A stretch of DNA of 23,758 nt from Pigoraptor vietnamica (GCA_943704525.1 CALSCQ010001620.1:1-23758), one strand, 5' to 3'. Shown: positions 1 through 11,000, numbered from the stretch's first letter. The notes: generated from the sequence alone by a model not told the origin. A program made the numbers and translations.

Positions 1-24
1 CCCCCCCCCCCCCCCCCCCCCCCC
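1..24. repeat. Homopolymer C tract (C24)
   Basis: The window opens with 24 consecutive C residues. Similar C runs occur at 15436-15458 (C23, inside an intron of the giant gene) and 4447-4460 (C14, inside a carrier intron), so poly-C tracts look like a normal component of this genome. Because it touches the window edge its true length is unknown. Confidence 0.9.
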
Positions 25-1056
25 GGCGGCCGGCGCTACAGAGTCCAGCGCACCTTTCGGCTCCGCATCTCGGGGGGTCGCCGAAGTGTGAAGAACTGAG
101 ATGGCACTACACAGTAGGCCGATTTAATATTCGTTCCCGCCACTGCTGACCACAGCCGAGTCACTGATCCGGCAGCCCGGATGGGCAAGGCTCAGTCGGG
201 GGTCCCCGGGCTCGCTTGCCGGCCGGCGGCCGCGGGCCACTCGGCGCCGGGATATCTCGCTGCCCCATTTCCCGTCGCCCGGCAGCCTGGTGCGTGGCTG
301 TCGCAGCCGCGTTGCAATTGCGGGCCCGAGTGCCTGCCTGATGCCGGCCGGGCCAGTGTCACTGTCAGACTGGCTTGCCCGATCCGTTAGTCATGCCGAA
401 GCCAACGCGCGCGCGTGCTTGAGGTCAGTGCTGGCGGCCAACTGAGCCAGTCGATGGCAGCCCGTCAATGCGTTGATGGCGGCGACGCCGAAATCCGCCG
501 GGCTGGCGCTCAGTCCCAACTGGCTGTTCCGGCCGGCTCGTTGTCGACTGGCCGCCGACGCGCCCGGCCTCTTCTCTGAACTGCCAGCCACTGGCTGACT
601 CAGTCGGCGGAGGTCACTGTGTCCGGCAACGCCGAGTGAAATGCAGTGCCCGGTTCGGTGCCGGCGGCCGCAGTACCGGCGCACTGACCGGCGTCTCGGC
701 GGGCCGGCCGGCAGCGATGTCCGCGCTCGGCACGGCGATGTCCGCGCTCGGCAGCAAAGAGCTCACAGTCAACAAGCCATCACATAACGAAGGCATGGAA
801 AAAGTCTTTTCCCCATTGTCGCGTGGTGTGCCCGGCGCCGGCGGCGCGGCCGCGTGTCTTACTCAGAGCTGCCACTGGATGGGAGTTGTCAGCATAGAGT
901 GAGGGTTACGATGTTTCCGACGGCGCCAAACCTGGTGAGGCGACAAATTTGAAAAACCGTTCCGTCAGCATTTCTACAGTGGTCAAAGGGAAGCCGAGGA
1001 AAGCAGTTTGAAAATTAGAGAACATTGCACGCGAGTTCGCGCGTGCGTGCTTACTC
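25..1056. other. Unclassified GC-rich region plus upstream region of snurportin
   Basis: No convincing gene is seen. From 25 to about 780 the sequence is unusually rich in CCGG, GCCGGC, CTGGC and CAGTC words. Open frames here (for example 181-390 + and 391-684 -) have no recognisable domain and no splice partners, so they were not called. A two-copy tandem repeat lies at 714-754. From about 780 to 1056 the composition becomes more ordinary. This stretch precedes the snurportin start codon and presumably holds its promoter and 5' UTR, but no clear TATA box or other core element was found. Confidence 0.5.
714..754. repeat. Two-copy tandem repeat, 21-bp period
   Basis: The 20-mer GCGATGTCCGCGCTCGGCAC at 714-733 recurs at 735-754 with a single difference (final C to G), separated by one G. 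It sits in the unclassified GC-rich region. It is too short to assign a role. Confidence 0.8.
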
Positions 1057-1789
1057 ATGACAACAATGGACGCTCTCGTCCAAACGCCTGCCGTGGCGTC
1101 GAGTGGCTCCGCAGCGCCGCGGTATGTGCTTGTGCGTGACCACGCGGATGTGAGCACACGTGTATGTGCACATCGTGTTTTAAAGTAGCGCGCGCGCTCC
1201 CTGTTCGTCTGCGTACTTGTGCATGGCGCGCATACACCTGCGTTCGTTCTTGCACACTCTTGGCGTTGAGTCGACAGACTTTTTTTTTTTAAAGCGTCGC
1301 TTGGCGTGCTCAGATGGGCCGTTTACAAGGGAAAGCGCGTGTCGGACCAAAACACGCGGCGCGAGAAAATGCTCGCGATGCAAAAGAAGTGGGTGCGATG
1401 CGACCGTCTGTGTGCCTTTTGCACACACATGAGTGGGCATCTTTTTCGATTAGTGTGAAGATTTGTGGTTGATCGCCGTCGCGCACGCATGCGCGCACAC
1501 CCACAGGCGACGCGAGGCTGCCCAGCAGCGCGTGCGAATGCTCCCTGATTCGGCGAGCGAGGAAGAGGACGAAGAAGAGGACGACATGGCGGCGCACGCG
1601 GCGAGGGCTGCGCGCAAGCTCCCGGACGAAGACTCTGCTGCTGTTGGGAATGGCGTGTGCATGGACGTGGAAGAACGGGCTGCTGTGAACGAGGCACAAA
1701 CGGAGGCGCTTGAGGATGTGGTTCGTTTACTCAACAACAATGTGTGCATGTGTGTGTGTGTGTGTGCACACGTGCGGGTGTGTGTGTGC

Positions 1790-1883
<94 letters not shown>

Positions 1884-3160
1884 GTGTGTGAGTGCGCGGT
1901 GAGTGGTGGGTGACACGCCGATTTGCGTCTACCGCAGGCGATGGAGGGTGTTGGGCGCAAAGCGAGGGGCGACAACCCGTTCAAAAATCGCCTCATGATG
2001 TCCGAGTGGATGGTCGAGGTGGGGATGGGGTGCTTGTGTTGCACCACACACGAACACGCACACGCACGCACGCACACACGCACAGACACATAATTCGCAC
2101 AAGCAAACACACAAACACACACGCTCGAATACACAGGGAATACCGCACACAAGTGAACGCATACACGCACACACGCACGCACACACTCAACACTCAGCAT
2201 CCACTGGGCGACCGGGGTACCGATCCCTTCTCTCTATTTGCGCAGATTCCCCCAGACCTTGCGACGGCGTGGTCGTTTGTGGTGTGTCCCGTGGGCAAAC
2301 GTTGCCTTGTCATCGCGGTGGGTTCACGCACCATCCCCGCACTCCCGACCATCGTCGAAATGCTATGTCGCACCCGCATCCCCAGCAACCACTCCCTCAC
2401 AAACAAACATATGCCGCGTGTGCTCAGCTACATTGCGCCCCGCAGAACAATTCGTCGACGTGCGCATACCAACGCAACGGGTACCGCATTAAGCGCTTCA
2501 CGTCGGCGTTGCCGGGCGGCGGGGGTTCGCGGCAGAAGGGCGGCTATGCGGCGCTCGACTGCATCTATAACGAGGGCGCCGGCGTCTTTTACGCACTCGA
2601 CATCCTCTGTTGGGGCGATTATCCCGTGCACGACAGGTGGGCGTGCAATCGATCGAATGTACCTCTTTCTGTCTTCTGCTAGCCCGCGCCTCGTCTGTCT
2701 TTTTTTGTTTTTTTCCCCTTTCAACTCCACTGTTATTTTCTTTATTTTTATTCAAGAGCTTGCCCTCGCTCGCAGCGACCGCGAGTTCCGCCACTTTTGG
2801 CTTCACTCGAAGCTGTCCGAGTGCGAGGGCGCGGGCGAACGGTCCCACACGAACGACCACCCCTTTGTCGTGCTGCAGGGTCACCCATGCACTCCCGAGA
2901 ATGTCGTCACCGCGACTGCGCACGCACTCCAGGTCAACGCTAGCGCCACTTCCACTGCGCCGCTTCACACCGGCGGAGGGGAGAGTGACATGCAGGTCGA
3001 CAGTGGCGCGAACGGCGCGCCCGCACAGATCGCAGTCGACGGCCTGCTCTTTCTCCACAACGGCGCGCACTACACTGCGGGCGCTACGCCCCTCGCGGCG
3101 TGGCTCAAGCCGCACATGGTGTCGGAAGTGCTCGGAATTGCCGTTCCGACGCTGCCGTAA
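1057..3160 (+). CDS. SNUPN: Snurportin-1: m3G-cap-specific snRNP nuclear import adaptor
   Basis: Snurportin binds the trimethylguanosine cap of U snRNAs and links the snRNP to importin-beta for nuclear import. Seven exons are modelled: 1057-1121, 1314-1388, 1507-1741, 1938-2018, 2246-2317, 2446-2636, 2776-3160. Phases agree at all six junctions and give 367 aa (human about 360). An importin-beta-binding region lies at about residues 22-60, with YKGKRVSDQNTRREKMLAMQ followed by further basic residues. An acidic stretch follows (65-73). The cap-binding domain carries LMMSEW (Ser147, Trp149), FVVCPVGKR, FTSALPGG, LDCIYNE, FWLHSKL, CTPENV, VDGLLF and TPLAAWLKPHM (Trp349). By alignment from memory, Ser147, Trp149 and Trp349 match human Ser105, Trp107 and Trp276, and human Lys144 is Arg186 here. 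The start was chosen because the short first exon joins the importin-binding exon in phase. The end of exon 3 is the least certain boundary because it runs straight into a GT microsatellite. The protein stops soon after VLGIAVPTLP, without the human C-terminal tail. The gene converges with the mitochondrial carrier, 246 bp apart. Confidence 0.93.
1742..1890 (+). repeat. (GT)n microsatellite in snurportin intron 3
   Basis: Nearly pure GT dinucleotide begins at the donor of intron 3, with an uninterrupted run of about 43 units at 1792-1878. Apparent Cys-Val or Thr-His open frames here are microsatellite read-through, not genes. In the transcript the tract is GU-rich. Confidence 0.95.
2041..2190 (+). 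repeat. CA-rich imperfect microsatellite in snurportin intron 4
   Basis: This stretch is dominated by CA and CGCA units with interruptions and lies within intron 4 (2019-2245). In the pre-mRNA it is CA-rich and therefore complementary to the GU tract of intron 3 on the other side of the 81-nt exon 4. Confidence 0.85.
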
Positions 3161-3406
3161 TTTCTCGTAGATGACATCGTGCGTTGTTTTTCATACGTTG
3201 CGTGCCGAGGCTGAGCGTCTTGCGAGTGCGTGCTATTGATCCTAATGGGGAGCGCCTGTCCGCTGGACGGACTGCCGCTTTCCCAAGGTACAACTCTGTA
3301 TCCCAATGCACACCGGTGATACACGTGTGTTGAGCGCAATTCATAGACAAGAGCGATAGGCGGGCGTGCAGGCGCACACCATGCACGCGCCACAGCAAGC
3401 TGTCGG

Positions 3407-5218
3407 CTACCTGCCGAGGACACGCATGGCCATTTCAAACGCAAGGAACGTCGCTGCGTTGGCGGGAATGGCGCGCAGAATGCACGGCGTGAATCCGCGG
3501 TAGAAGCCCCTGAGGCCGTCGGAGGCGTACGTCTGGCGAACGCAGTCGAGCATGCCCCTGGGACGACAGGCAGGCGTCAGATTGACGGCAGCGACAGTGA
3601 CGGGGATTGCACGTGCACACACACAGAGGCGCACGAAGGTACACATGCCAGTAAAACCAATGACGGGACGAACAACAGCAGTCGCAGAGAGGCAATAACG
3701 GCAAGAGGCATCCGCGGAACACGCACTTGTACTTCGGCTTGTCAAAGGGGTCGGCCTGCATCTTTGACTTGATGACGTCAAATTGGAAGGTGGGGATCCA
3801 GAACGTGAAGCCCGCGAGGGACCCGCACGCGAGAATCTGCGGCGAGAGGGCGGGCGTGAGTATGCGTCTTGCTTGCGCTTGCTACCGGTGAACGCGCGCA
3901 CATGAAAACGACGGGAGAAATTGTTGACACGCATGCATGCACACACACGCACGCAAGCATACACACGCGCGCGTATAATGCACGAGCACACGGCTCACCT
4001 GGATGAGGCTGAGGTCGGAAGCATTCTTCGTCACTGGGGCAAACTGCCGCACAGCCCACTCGTACATCATAAAGTAACCGCCTGCCAACGGCAACACAGG
4101 CCGTTAGCCGCAATATAACACACTCAACACACACGCGTACACGGCCTCGCACACAACCGTGCGCAAACACACACGCACAAGACAGCACATACGCCGAAAC
4201 GCGCGCATTCGTTCGGCTCCCACGCACCGTAGCCCTGGAACTCGCGGAGGAGGGTGGGCAGCGTGCCGCGGAAGAGGCCGCGCGCGAGCCCATGCTGGCT
4301 GACAATCTTCTTGAGGCAGTCAATGGGGCCGGAATAGGCTGCCTTCTGTCCGCCGGAATTTGTCTGGACCTGTAACATGGAGGCGCATGCTCAGCGTCCC
4401 ATTCCCGCTGTGCGCACACAAACACGCACGCTGCGCCAATGCAGAACCCCCCCCCCCCCCAATGTACTGATCAATGTGGCGATGACGAAACAAACATCAA
4501 ACGCCATGGCACACAGGCAGCGCACGTTGCGCACCGCACCTGCAGCCGAATCCTGACGTGCTCGACGGGGATGGCGACAATGGCGTTCGCGACGCCCGCC
4601 GCAGCGCCGCACAGGTACAGCTGCTGGTACGTCAGCTTGCGCGTCTTGTCGCCCTCCTGCGGTCACGTGGGCGTATCAACTTGGTGAGTACAAATGCACG
4701 GACCAGCGGCGGCCGCAGTAGGCACACACTACGACTTGGCGCGCGAGTGTGGTGTGTAGAGATAGATGGCATGCCACACTAGACAATTGGCCCGTGCGCA
4801 TCTTCACCTGAAAGTACCGCTTGACGGCCTCGACGGTGGCAAACTGAATGGACACACACGCGCCAATGCCCACGAGCGGAGGGATGGTGCCTGCACAGTC
4901 ACGCACTTGCAACTTAGCACGTCACGTGCAACTCGAGTGAACACTGCCTTTCATCCAAAAGTCCGTACAGGCGCGATAAAAGAAAGAAAAAAGAAGTGCC
5001 CCACCCTTATACAGCGCGAGGGGGCCCTCCTGTGTCACCGTCTTCTTGACGCAGTCGACGAACCCGCTGTAGAGGGGGTTTGCGGTGGGCTGCGTCTGCA
5101 GGCGCACCTTGATTGTGTCGAAGGGCTGTCCCACAAGCACCTGCGCCACGCCACCCACGGACCCCGCCGTGATGTCCTTGACCACGCGCACTGCGCCGCC
5201 GTCCCCCGCGTCCGCCAT
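3407..5218 (-). CDS. Mitochondrial carrier (SLC25) protein, YMC1/YMC2-like
   Basis: Inner-membrane metabolite carrier of the SLC25 superfamily; the exact substrate cannot be read from sequence. Seven minus-strand exons are modelled: 5218-5005, 4890-4808, 4656-4540, 4369-4228, 4081-3999, 3836-3727, 3557-3407. Phases agree throughout and give 299 aa, the usual carrier length. Three repeats are seen with signatures [10 protein letters not shown] (from Pro32), [10 protein letters not shown] (from Pro129) and [10 protein letters not shown] (from Gln231). The second, with VEHVRIRLQ, and the C-terminal pattern [14 protein letters not shown] resemble fungal YMC1/YMC2 and, more broadly, the carnitine/acylcarnitine and basic-amino-acid branch. 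In the third repeat the signature proline is glutamine. The start at MADAGDGG suits a presequence-free carrier, but an in-frame ATG at 5275 would add 19 residues. The gene converges with snurportin and diverges from the giant gene. Confidence 0.93.
4447..4460. repeat. C14 tract in carrier intron 3
   Basis: Fourteen C residues on the plus strand lie inside the minus-strand intron 4370-4539, so the carrier pre-mRNA carries a G14 run there. Confidence 0.9.
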
Positions 5219-5789
5219 GGTGAGAGAGTGTCTTCGGAGTAGCGCAAGAAGATGCGTTGATGTACCACGTGCCATTTATTAGGGGCTGTGGCTTGCAATG
5301 CACGCGCAAGGTGAGGATGAAAGTGCGCCTATAGGTGAGGGTTAAGGGTAGGAAGCGTCGACACGTGCCGGGAAAAATAATACTAAAAATAGCTAACAAT
5401 CAAATTGGCTAGTAGGAATAAGCGTCTCGATGTGCTATAAAGTAGACATGGCTATCAACCATATGCAATAGAAAATCATGATGAATCAGTGCTCAGGTAC
5501 AAAATTTTGAGACAAGTAAACATATTCTGAAACTGGTAATAATATGGATGTGAATAGTTAATTTAGAGGTGTATGTGGCTGGCGCGAATTCTGCTTGTGG
5601 CAGGGCGTACACAAACGCTCTCGACACATGCCGTTCAGCGCGCGTGCGCACACACACACGCACACACACACACACACGCACACACACATCGATAAGCAGC
5701 GCACGCATTGCGCTCGGTGCATTCGAACCTCTCCCTCGTCTCGCTCGCACGTCCGCTGCTGCGCGTGTGCGTGGCTGCGGTGCGCGAGG
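5219..5789. promoter_or_regulatory. Divergent intergenic region, carrier (-) and giant gene (+)
   Basis: This region lies between two start codons facing apart and must hold the upstream sequence of both. From about 5380 to 5580 it is markedly AT-rich compared with its surroundings. A TATAAA occurs at 5436-5441, 349 nt before the giant gene's ATG, so its role as a TATA box is doubtful. The 10-mer GTGAGGGTTA at 5335-5344 also occurs upstream of snurportin (899-908). The part nearest the giant gene (about 5648-5689) is a CA repeat. No separate gene is seen. Confidence 0.55.
5648..5689. repeat. CA/CGCA microsatellite upstream of the giant gene
   Basis: An interrupted CA dinucleotide tract lies about 100 nt before the predicted start codon, probably in the promoter or 5' UTR. 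An open frame through it (Thr-His repeats) joins in frame to the giant gene but has no coding character. Confidence 0.85.
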
Positions 5790-7998
5790 ATGGGCAAGAA
5801 GGACAAGTCCGAGGGGCACCAGCTCTTTGAGCTGTCCAACCCGCTCCACAGCAACGACGGCTCCCAGCAGTCGATTGTGGACGGCCTCGTCGAGGACGAA
5901 CACGGCCATTCGGACGACACGACGTTTTTCAAGTCAAGCGGAGGAGAGGGGCTGTCGGCGACGCGGGTTGCGATTATCGTCGTGGTTGTGGTTGCCATTG
6001 CCGCCGCAGTGGCTGTCCCCGTCGCGGTGAGTGTGTGGCATATTCTGTGCTCTAGGGAGGCGGTGCGTGATTTCACTGTGGGCTGTTGTGTATTGCACGC
6101 TCTATGGCGCCGTGCTGTGTGGAGTGAGCCCGTGTCTGCCCGTGGCTCAGCGAGTATCATGGCCGCAATGTGCGTTGATTGCGCACTGCGTTTTGGGGGG
6201 TCTGGGCTCAGATCGTTTTTGGAAGTGGTGTTCAGGCGCTGGGCTCACCAATCGCCGTCTCTCTCTCTCTCAGATTGTCCTGACGCGCAACAGCAGCAAG
6301 TCGTCCCCCGGCGTCGTGTGTCCGCTCGCCACCGCCTCTTCTTCGCTGGGGGTCGTCTACGAGGGCAATTACGCGCTGCGTGCCGCGTCAGTGCATCGCG
6401 CTCCCTCCTGTGGGTCGTCTTTTCCTTCCAACACGGCCGAGCTCAGCGTCAAGTGGACGGCGCCGTCCCCGGGCGAGTACGTCTTCCGCACCACGGCCTC
6501 GAACTCGACGCTCTATGTGCGCTCCATCTCGTGCGATGGCGCTCTCATCGCGTGTGCCGTCGGTTCGTACGTCGCTTTCAACGCCACGGCGTCCGACATC
6601 GCGGCGGGCGCGTTCGTCCTCGTGGCCGACGCGCGGGCGTCCGCGGGGTCCGTGTCGCTCAGCGTGGAACGCACCGCCGTCGAGGTGACCGGGCAGATGA
6701 CTTCCTTTGCCGACTCGTTCAACAAGGCGCCCGATGGCTCTTCCGTGGACATTGTCGCGGCTGCGGGGCCTGGCAACACGGGCAGCGCGGGCGGGGAAAG
6801 CGGCGTGTCGGCGCTCGTCGCGTCGTCGTTTGGCGGCAATGCGAAGATCGCCATCTCGGATCGCAATGTGACCGTTCTCGCGGCCGCACCCGCGGGCGAG
6901 GCGGCGTGGTTTCCGACGGCCGTGTACCCCGTCGTCGTCGTGAGCGGCAAGTTTTCGCTTCCAGGCGTCTCTGGCTGGCTCACCGGCCGCGCGGCGTTCT
7001 TCTACCGCGCCTGTCGCCCCAATTGCTCAGAGTCGGCCCTCGAGGTCGTGATGGACCTCGTATCAACCGCTGGCTGGGCGCCCACCGCGCTCCCTGGCAT
7101 TGGCGTGGGCACGTGGCTCGACAGCCTCGCCTTTGGTGGCAGCACGCACGTCGTCATCTCGTCGGTGCAGTTTGAGCGCGCGGGCGCCTCGCGGCGTCGA
7201 CGTGCGAGTGGGCCGGTGTACGCGGGGCCTGTGCCGCCCGGCATCACCTTCCTCACGACCACACGCGTCCCCCGCGGCGCCCTTTTTGGGGACCTTGGCG
7301 GCGTGCTTTCCGACACGCTTTACGATTCCGACAGCCTCCTGGAAGGGCAGCTGCCGAGCGCTCGCCAGCCGTCGTTCTCCCTCCGGACAAATGCGACGCT
7401 GCGCCTCGCAGCCCCCGCGAACGGCGGCGTTCCCGTGTTTGGCGTGGGCGCTAGCGGCGAGACGACGATCGCCGTTGACGGCACAGGCGCGCGGCCGAAC
7501 GTGACGCTGAGCACTCCCGGCGTGCTCAACGCGCTCTCGGATCTGAAGTTCCCGGACCTCTCGGCGCTGTTCGGCGGCCGCTTTGTTTTGAACAGCACCG
7601 ACCTGATCCTCTCTGCGCGCTTCCCGGGCCCCATTCACCTCCCCTTCTTCCGCAACAACGCGACGACGGCCGTTTCGCTCAGCGGCATTGCGTTTGACGT
7701 GCGCCTGCGCCGCGGCGACAAGCTGACGCTCGCATCCGTCCAGCTTGCCGGGACTGTCGACACCGGAGACAATGTGTACGCGGCGTCTGGCGGGCTGGAC
7801 CGCGATACGGGCGACTACTATGTTGCGTTTAAGGTGGTGCGCTCGGGGACGATGGATCAGGCGCTGTTTGGGCTTGTGCCGGACGACTCGCCGTTTGCCT
7901 CGCTCTACTTCAACGGAAGGTGCGCGGACCCGTTTCTTTTTCTGTCCGTGGGTTTCACTACAGTGGATCCTGTGTCCGCACATGTTGTGCTCAGTCGC

Positions 7999-8062
<64 letters not shown>

Positions 8063-11000
8063 CCTGTGTGTGCGCCCGCGCACCCATTCGCTCATCTCAC
8101 TGGTGTGTACTTCTCAATCTCGACGCCTCTCCAAAACACGCAGCATCGATGTCACCGTGGCCTCACGTGACGTCGTCGACCTCAACAACCGGACGTACAA
8201 GGCCGGCGTCGCCCTCAACGCCAACGTCCTCGTCGCGAACGCGCTCGCGGACCGCCTCCGCACGCTCAACCGCGCCGTCCGCAGCACTTCCTTCGCCGCT
8301 TCGGCCGTCTTCCCATGGAACGACAGCGGCGCGTGGTCCCTCGTGCTCGCCGCCGACGAGCTGTGGCTCTCGCCCTACATTCGCGTCGGTGCCATCCGCC
8401 TGTCTTTCGACTCTGCGTCGAGCCGCATGCACGTGGCGGGCGACGCGGTGGCCTACCTATCCCCTAGCGTGCCCCTCGGTGAGCAGATTGCGGCTTCGAT
8501 CTCGGCCGACCACAACTCGCCCGGAGACGACTACGTGCTCGAAGGGCGCGTGGCTGCATCGTGGGCGCCCGGGGGTCAGTCGTGGCTCGTCGTGCGTGAC
8601 GCCGTCCTCCACATTGAACTCTCGCCCCTCGTCTTTGGACGTGTGCGCACGGTGTCGGTGTCCGGGAGTGGCGACCTCACGCTGGGCAACGGAACAAAGC
8701 TGTCGCTCGCGGCTTCGGCGGCCGTGCAAGACGGCGACTACTCTCTCCAAGCGCGCGCCTCTGCGAGTTTCGATCTGGGCGCCCTCGTGCGCGTGGTTGC
8801 GGGCGGCCAGGCGGCTCCGTCGTGGCTCTCTACGGGGTTCACGCTTGCCGGCAATGCATCGATTGCGATCCAGTCTGCCAACGCAACCGCGGGACTGCTG
8901 ACCAAGTCGCTCGCGCTGACGGCCACTGCGTCGCTCACGGCCGACATGACGGCGGCGCTGGGCAGCGGCGTGCAGGGCGCGTCTGCGTCCCTCGTGCTCA
9001 CGATGCCGGTGCTGGGCGGCGCCCTCTCCGACATGAAGCTCACGGTCGCCGGTTCCATCGCGGAGCTGCGCCTGACGCCGGCGTTGCGGGTCGTCGGCGC
9101 GCGGTTTGTGCTGCTCGACCCCACGTCCCAAAAGCCGTCCTTCTCTGTGGGCACCGTCGTCGAGATTGCGCCGGCGCAGTTCTCCACGCCGCTGCGCTTT
9201 GAAGTCGCGGGCGAAATGTCCCGCAACGTCGGGTCGTCGCTGCTGCAGCTGTCCGGTGCACTCGCGGCGCCTTGGGAGCCCTTCGTGTGGGCCTCGCTGG
9301 AGAACGCGCGCGTCAACGCGACCATTGCGCGCGATGGCACAGGGAAGGCCACAACGGCCCTCGTCACCGTGAGCGGGACGCCGTCGTTCTCGTACGGCGC
9401 CGTCACCGCCACGACGACCTTCGACATGGAGCTCGACGGCATCACGGGCGACTTTTTCGTGCGCCTCTCCGGCATCGTTGTGCACTCGGTGGACCACCTC
9501 ATTGCTGCCGCGCTCCCCGACGTCGTCAGTGGGCCCGTCCTCGCTCCCGCGGCGGCCGTTGCGATGGGGACAACGTTCGACGTCTCCGTGGCCACGCGCG
9601 CGTTCCCCGGCCGCGCGGACGCCGGCGTCGTCGTCCACGGCCTCGTGGTCATTACTGGCATTCTGTACGATCCTATCCGCCACCTCAACCCGGACATGTC
9701 GCGCGGCGACGTCGACATTTACTTCCGCTCGCCGCTCGTCCCCCGCGCCCTCAGCGACATATCGGTGCGCGTGGTCGCGGCGCTGCGGCCTGTGCGCCTG
9801 GCCGACTCGATCTCCGTTCCCAGCGTCGCCGTGGACCTCCCGCGCCTGGACTCTGCGGTCGTCTCCGTCACGACGCGTGCCGAGGTCTACCTGTCTGACC
9901 GCAACAACCCGCTCGTCATTGAGCTGGACGGCTCCTTCCGCGCCGTGGCATCCGCGGCCCTCACGGGGTCGCAGGGACTCGCGGCGACAGCGCACATGAC
10001 CGGGCGGGTCGTCGGCGACGTGTCTTTTCCGAACGGCCGCGGCCTCCTCCGCGTGTCCGCGCTCAATGTCTCGCTCGACATTGCCGTCACGCCGCAGACG
10101 CTCTCGATTGGGAACGTCTCGTTCTCGGGACCGGGTGAGCTCGTGCTGAACACGACGCGCATCGCGCTCGCGCTCGCGGGTGCGCTTGCGCCGAACAACG
10201 TCGACTTTTATCTCCGCGCCTCCGTCTACATTGGCAGTGCGACGTCGGACGCGTCGCTCCCCGCCGCCGTGCTCAGCGCGGCCGCCGGCGCACTCGGCAG
10301 TCTCGATCCAAGTACGGTGCCGACGACGGGCGACGTCATCACGGCGGACAGCACACGTCTCAGCGCGAACACGGCGGCGACCGTCGTGTTCTCGACGTAC
10401 GACGACCCGGCTCTTGGAATTGCGGAGGGTCTGTCGCTCTCGGCGACGGCGGCGCTGCGGGGCGAGGTGTTTTCGCCCGTGTTTGCGATCCACCCCTCGA
10501 TCGCCAACGCGTCGTTCTCGATGCAGATTGCCCTCAGCCTCACTGGCCGTTACGCCCCGCGGTTTGCAGTGCGCGCGAGCATTGGTCGGCTGTGCGTTCG
10601 CGAGAAGGCGTGCCTCAAGGGCCTCGCCGTGGACGTCCGCGGACGCAACTCGGGAGTGTCGGACATCACCGTGTCCGGCACCCTCGTCCTCGCCATTTCT
10701 CGCGCAAACGACCTTCCCCTCGTCTTTGACGTCGCGGCGACTTACAACAGCTCTGCAGCAGGCGGTTCTGGGCTGCTGACGTTCGCGGGCTCGACGCAGG
10801 CGCCGTGGAACCCGCTCGGCGCCAGTTGGCTGGTCGTGCGGTCGATGTCGGCGCGCTTCTCCGTGCAGTTCAACCCGACGCGCGCGGTGGACGTCGTGTC
10901 CGTCACGGGCGCTTGCGACGCATTGCTCGGTCGCACGGGTGCGGCTGCATCGGCGACGATTGCGCTGACAGTGTACCCTGCGACCGGCGAGTGGACGCTC

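Noticed and set aside
181-684. Open frames of 69 and 97 codons at the left edge
   Set aside because: They overlap on opposite strands nearby, have no known domain, no splice support and only composition-driven openness.
1727-2200. Cys-Val and Thr-His repeat frames on both strands
   Set aside because: They are translations of GT/CA microsatellites inside snurportin introns.
5335-5350. Telomere-like GGGTTAAGGG
   Set aside because: Only one partial unit is present, so it is not a telomeric array.
5718-5738. Possible tRNA B-box (ATTCGAACC)
   Set aside because: No matching A-box, acceptor stem or cloverleaf could be found around it.
5595-5789. In-frame upstream extension of the giant protein
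   Set aside because: It would run through a CA microsatellite (Thr-His repeat). The ATG at 5790 gives a normal cytosolic tail followed by a membrane helix.
8457-10493. 678-codon antisense open frame inside the giant gene
   Set aside because: It mirrors the GC-rich codon pattern of the plus-strand exon, is Arg/Val/His-rich without domains, and the plus-strand repeat frame explains the region.
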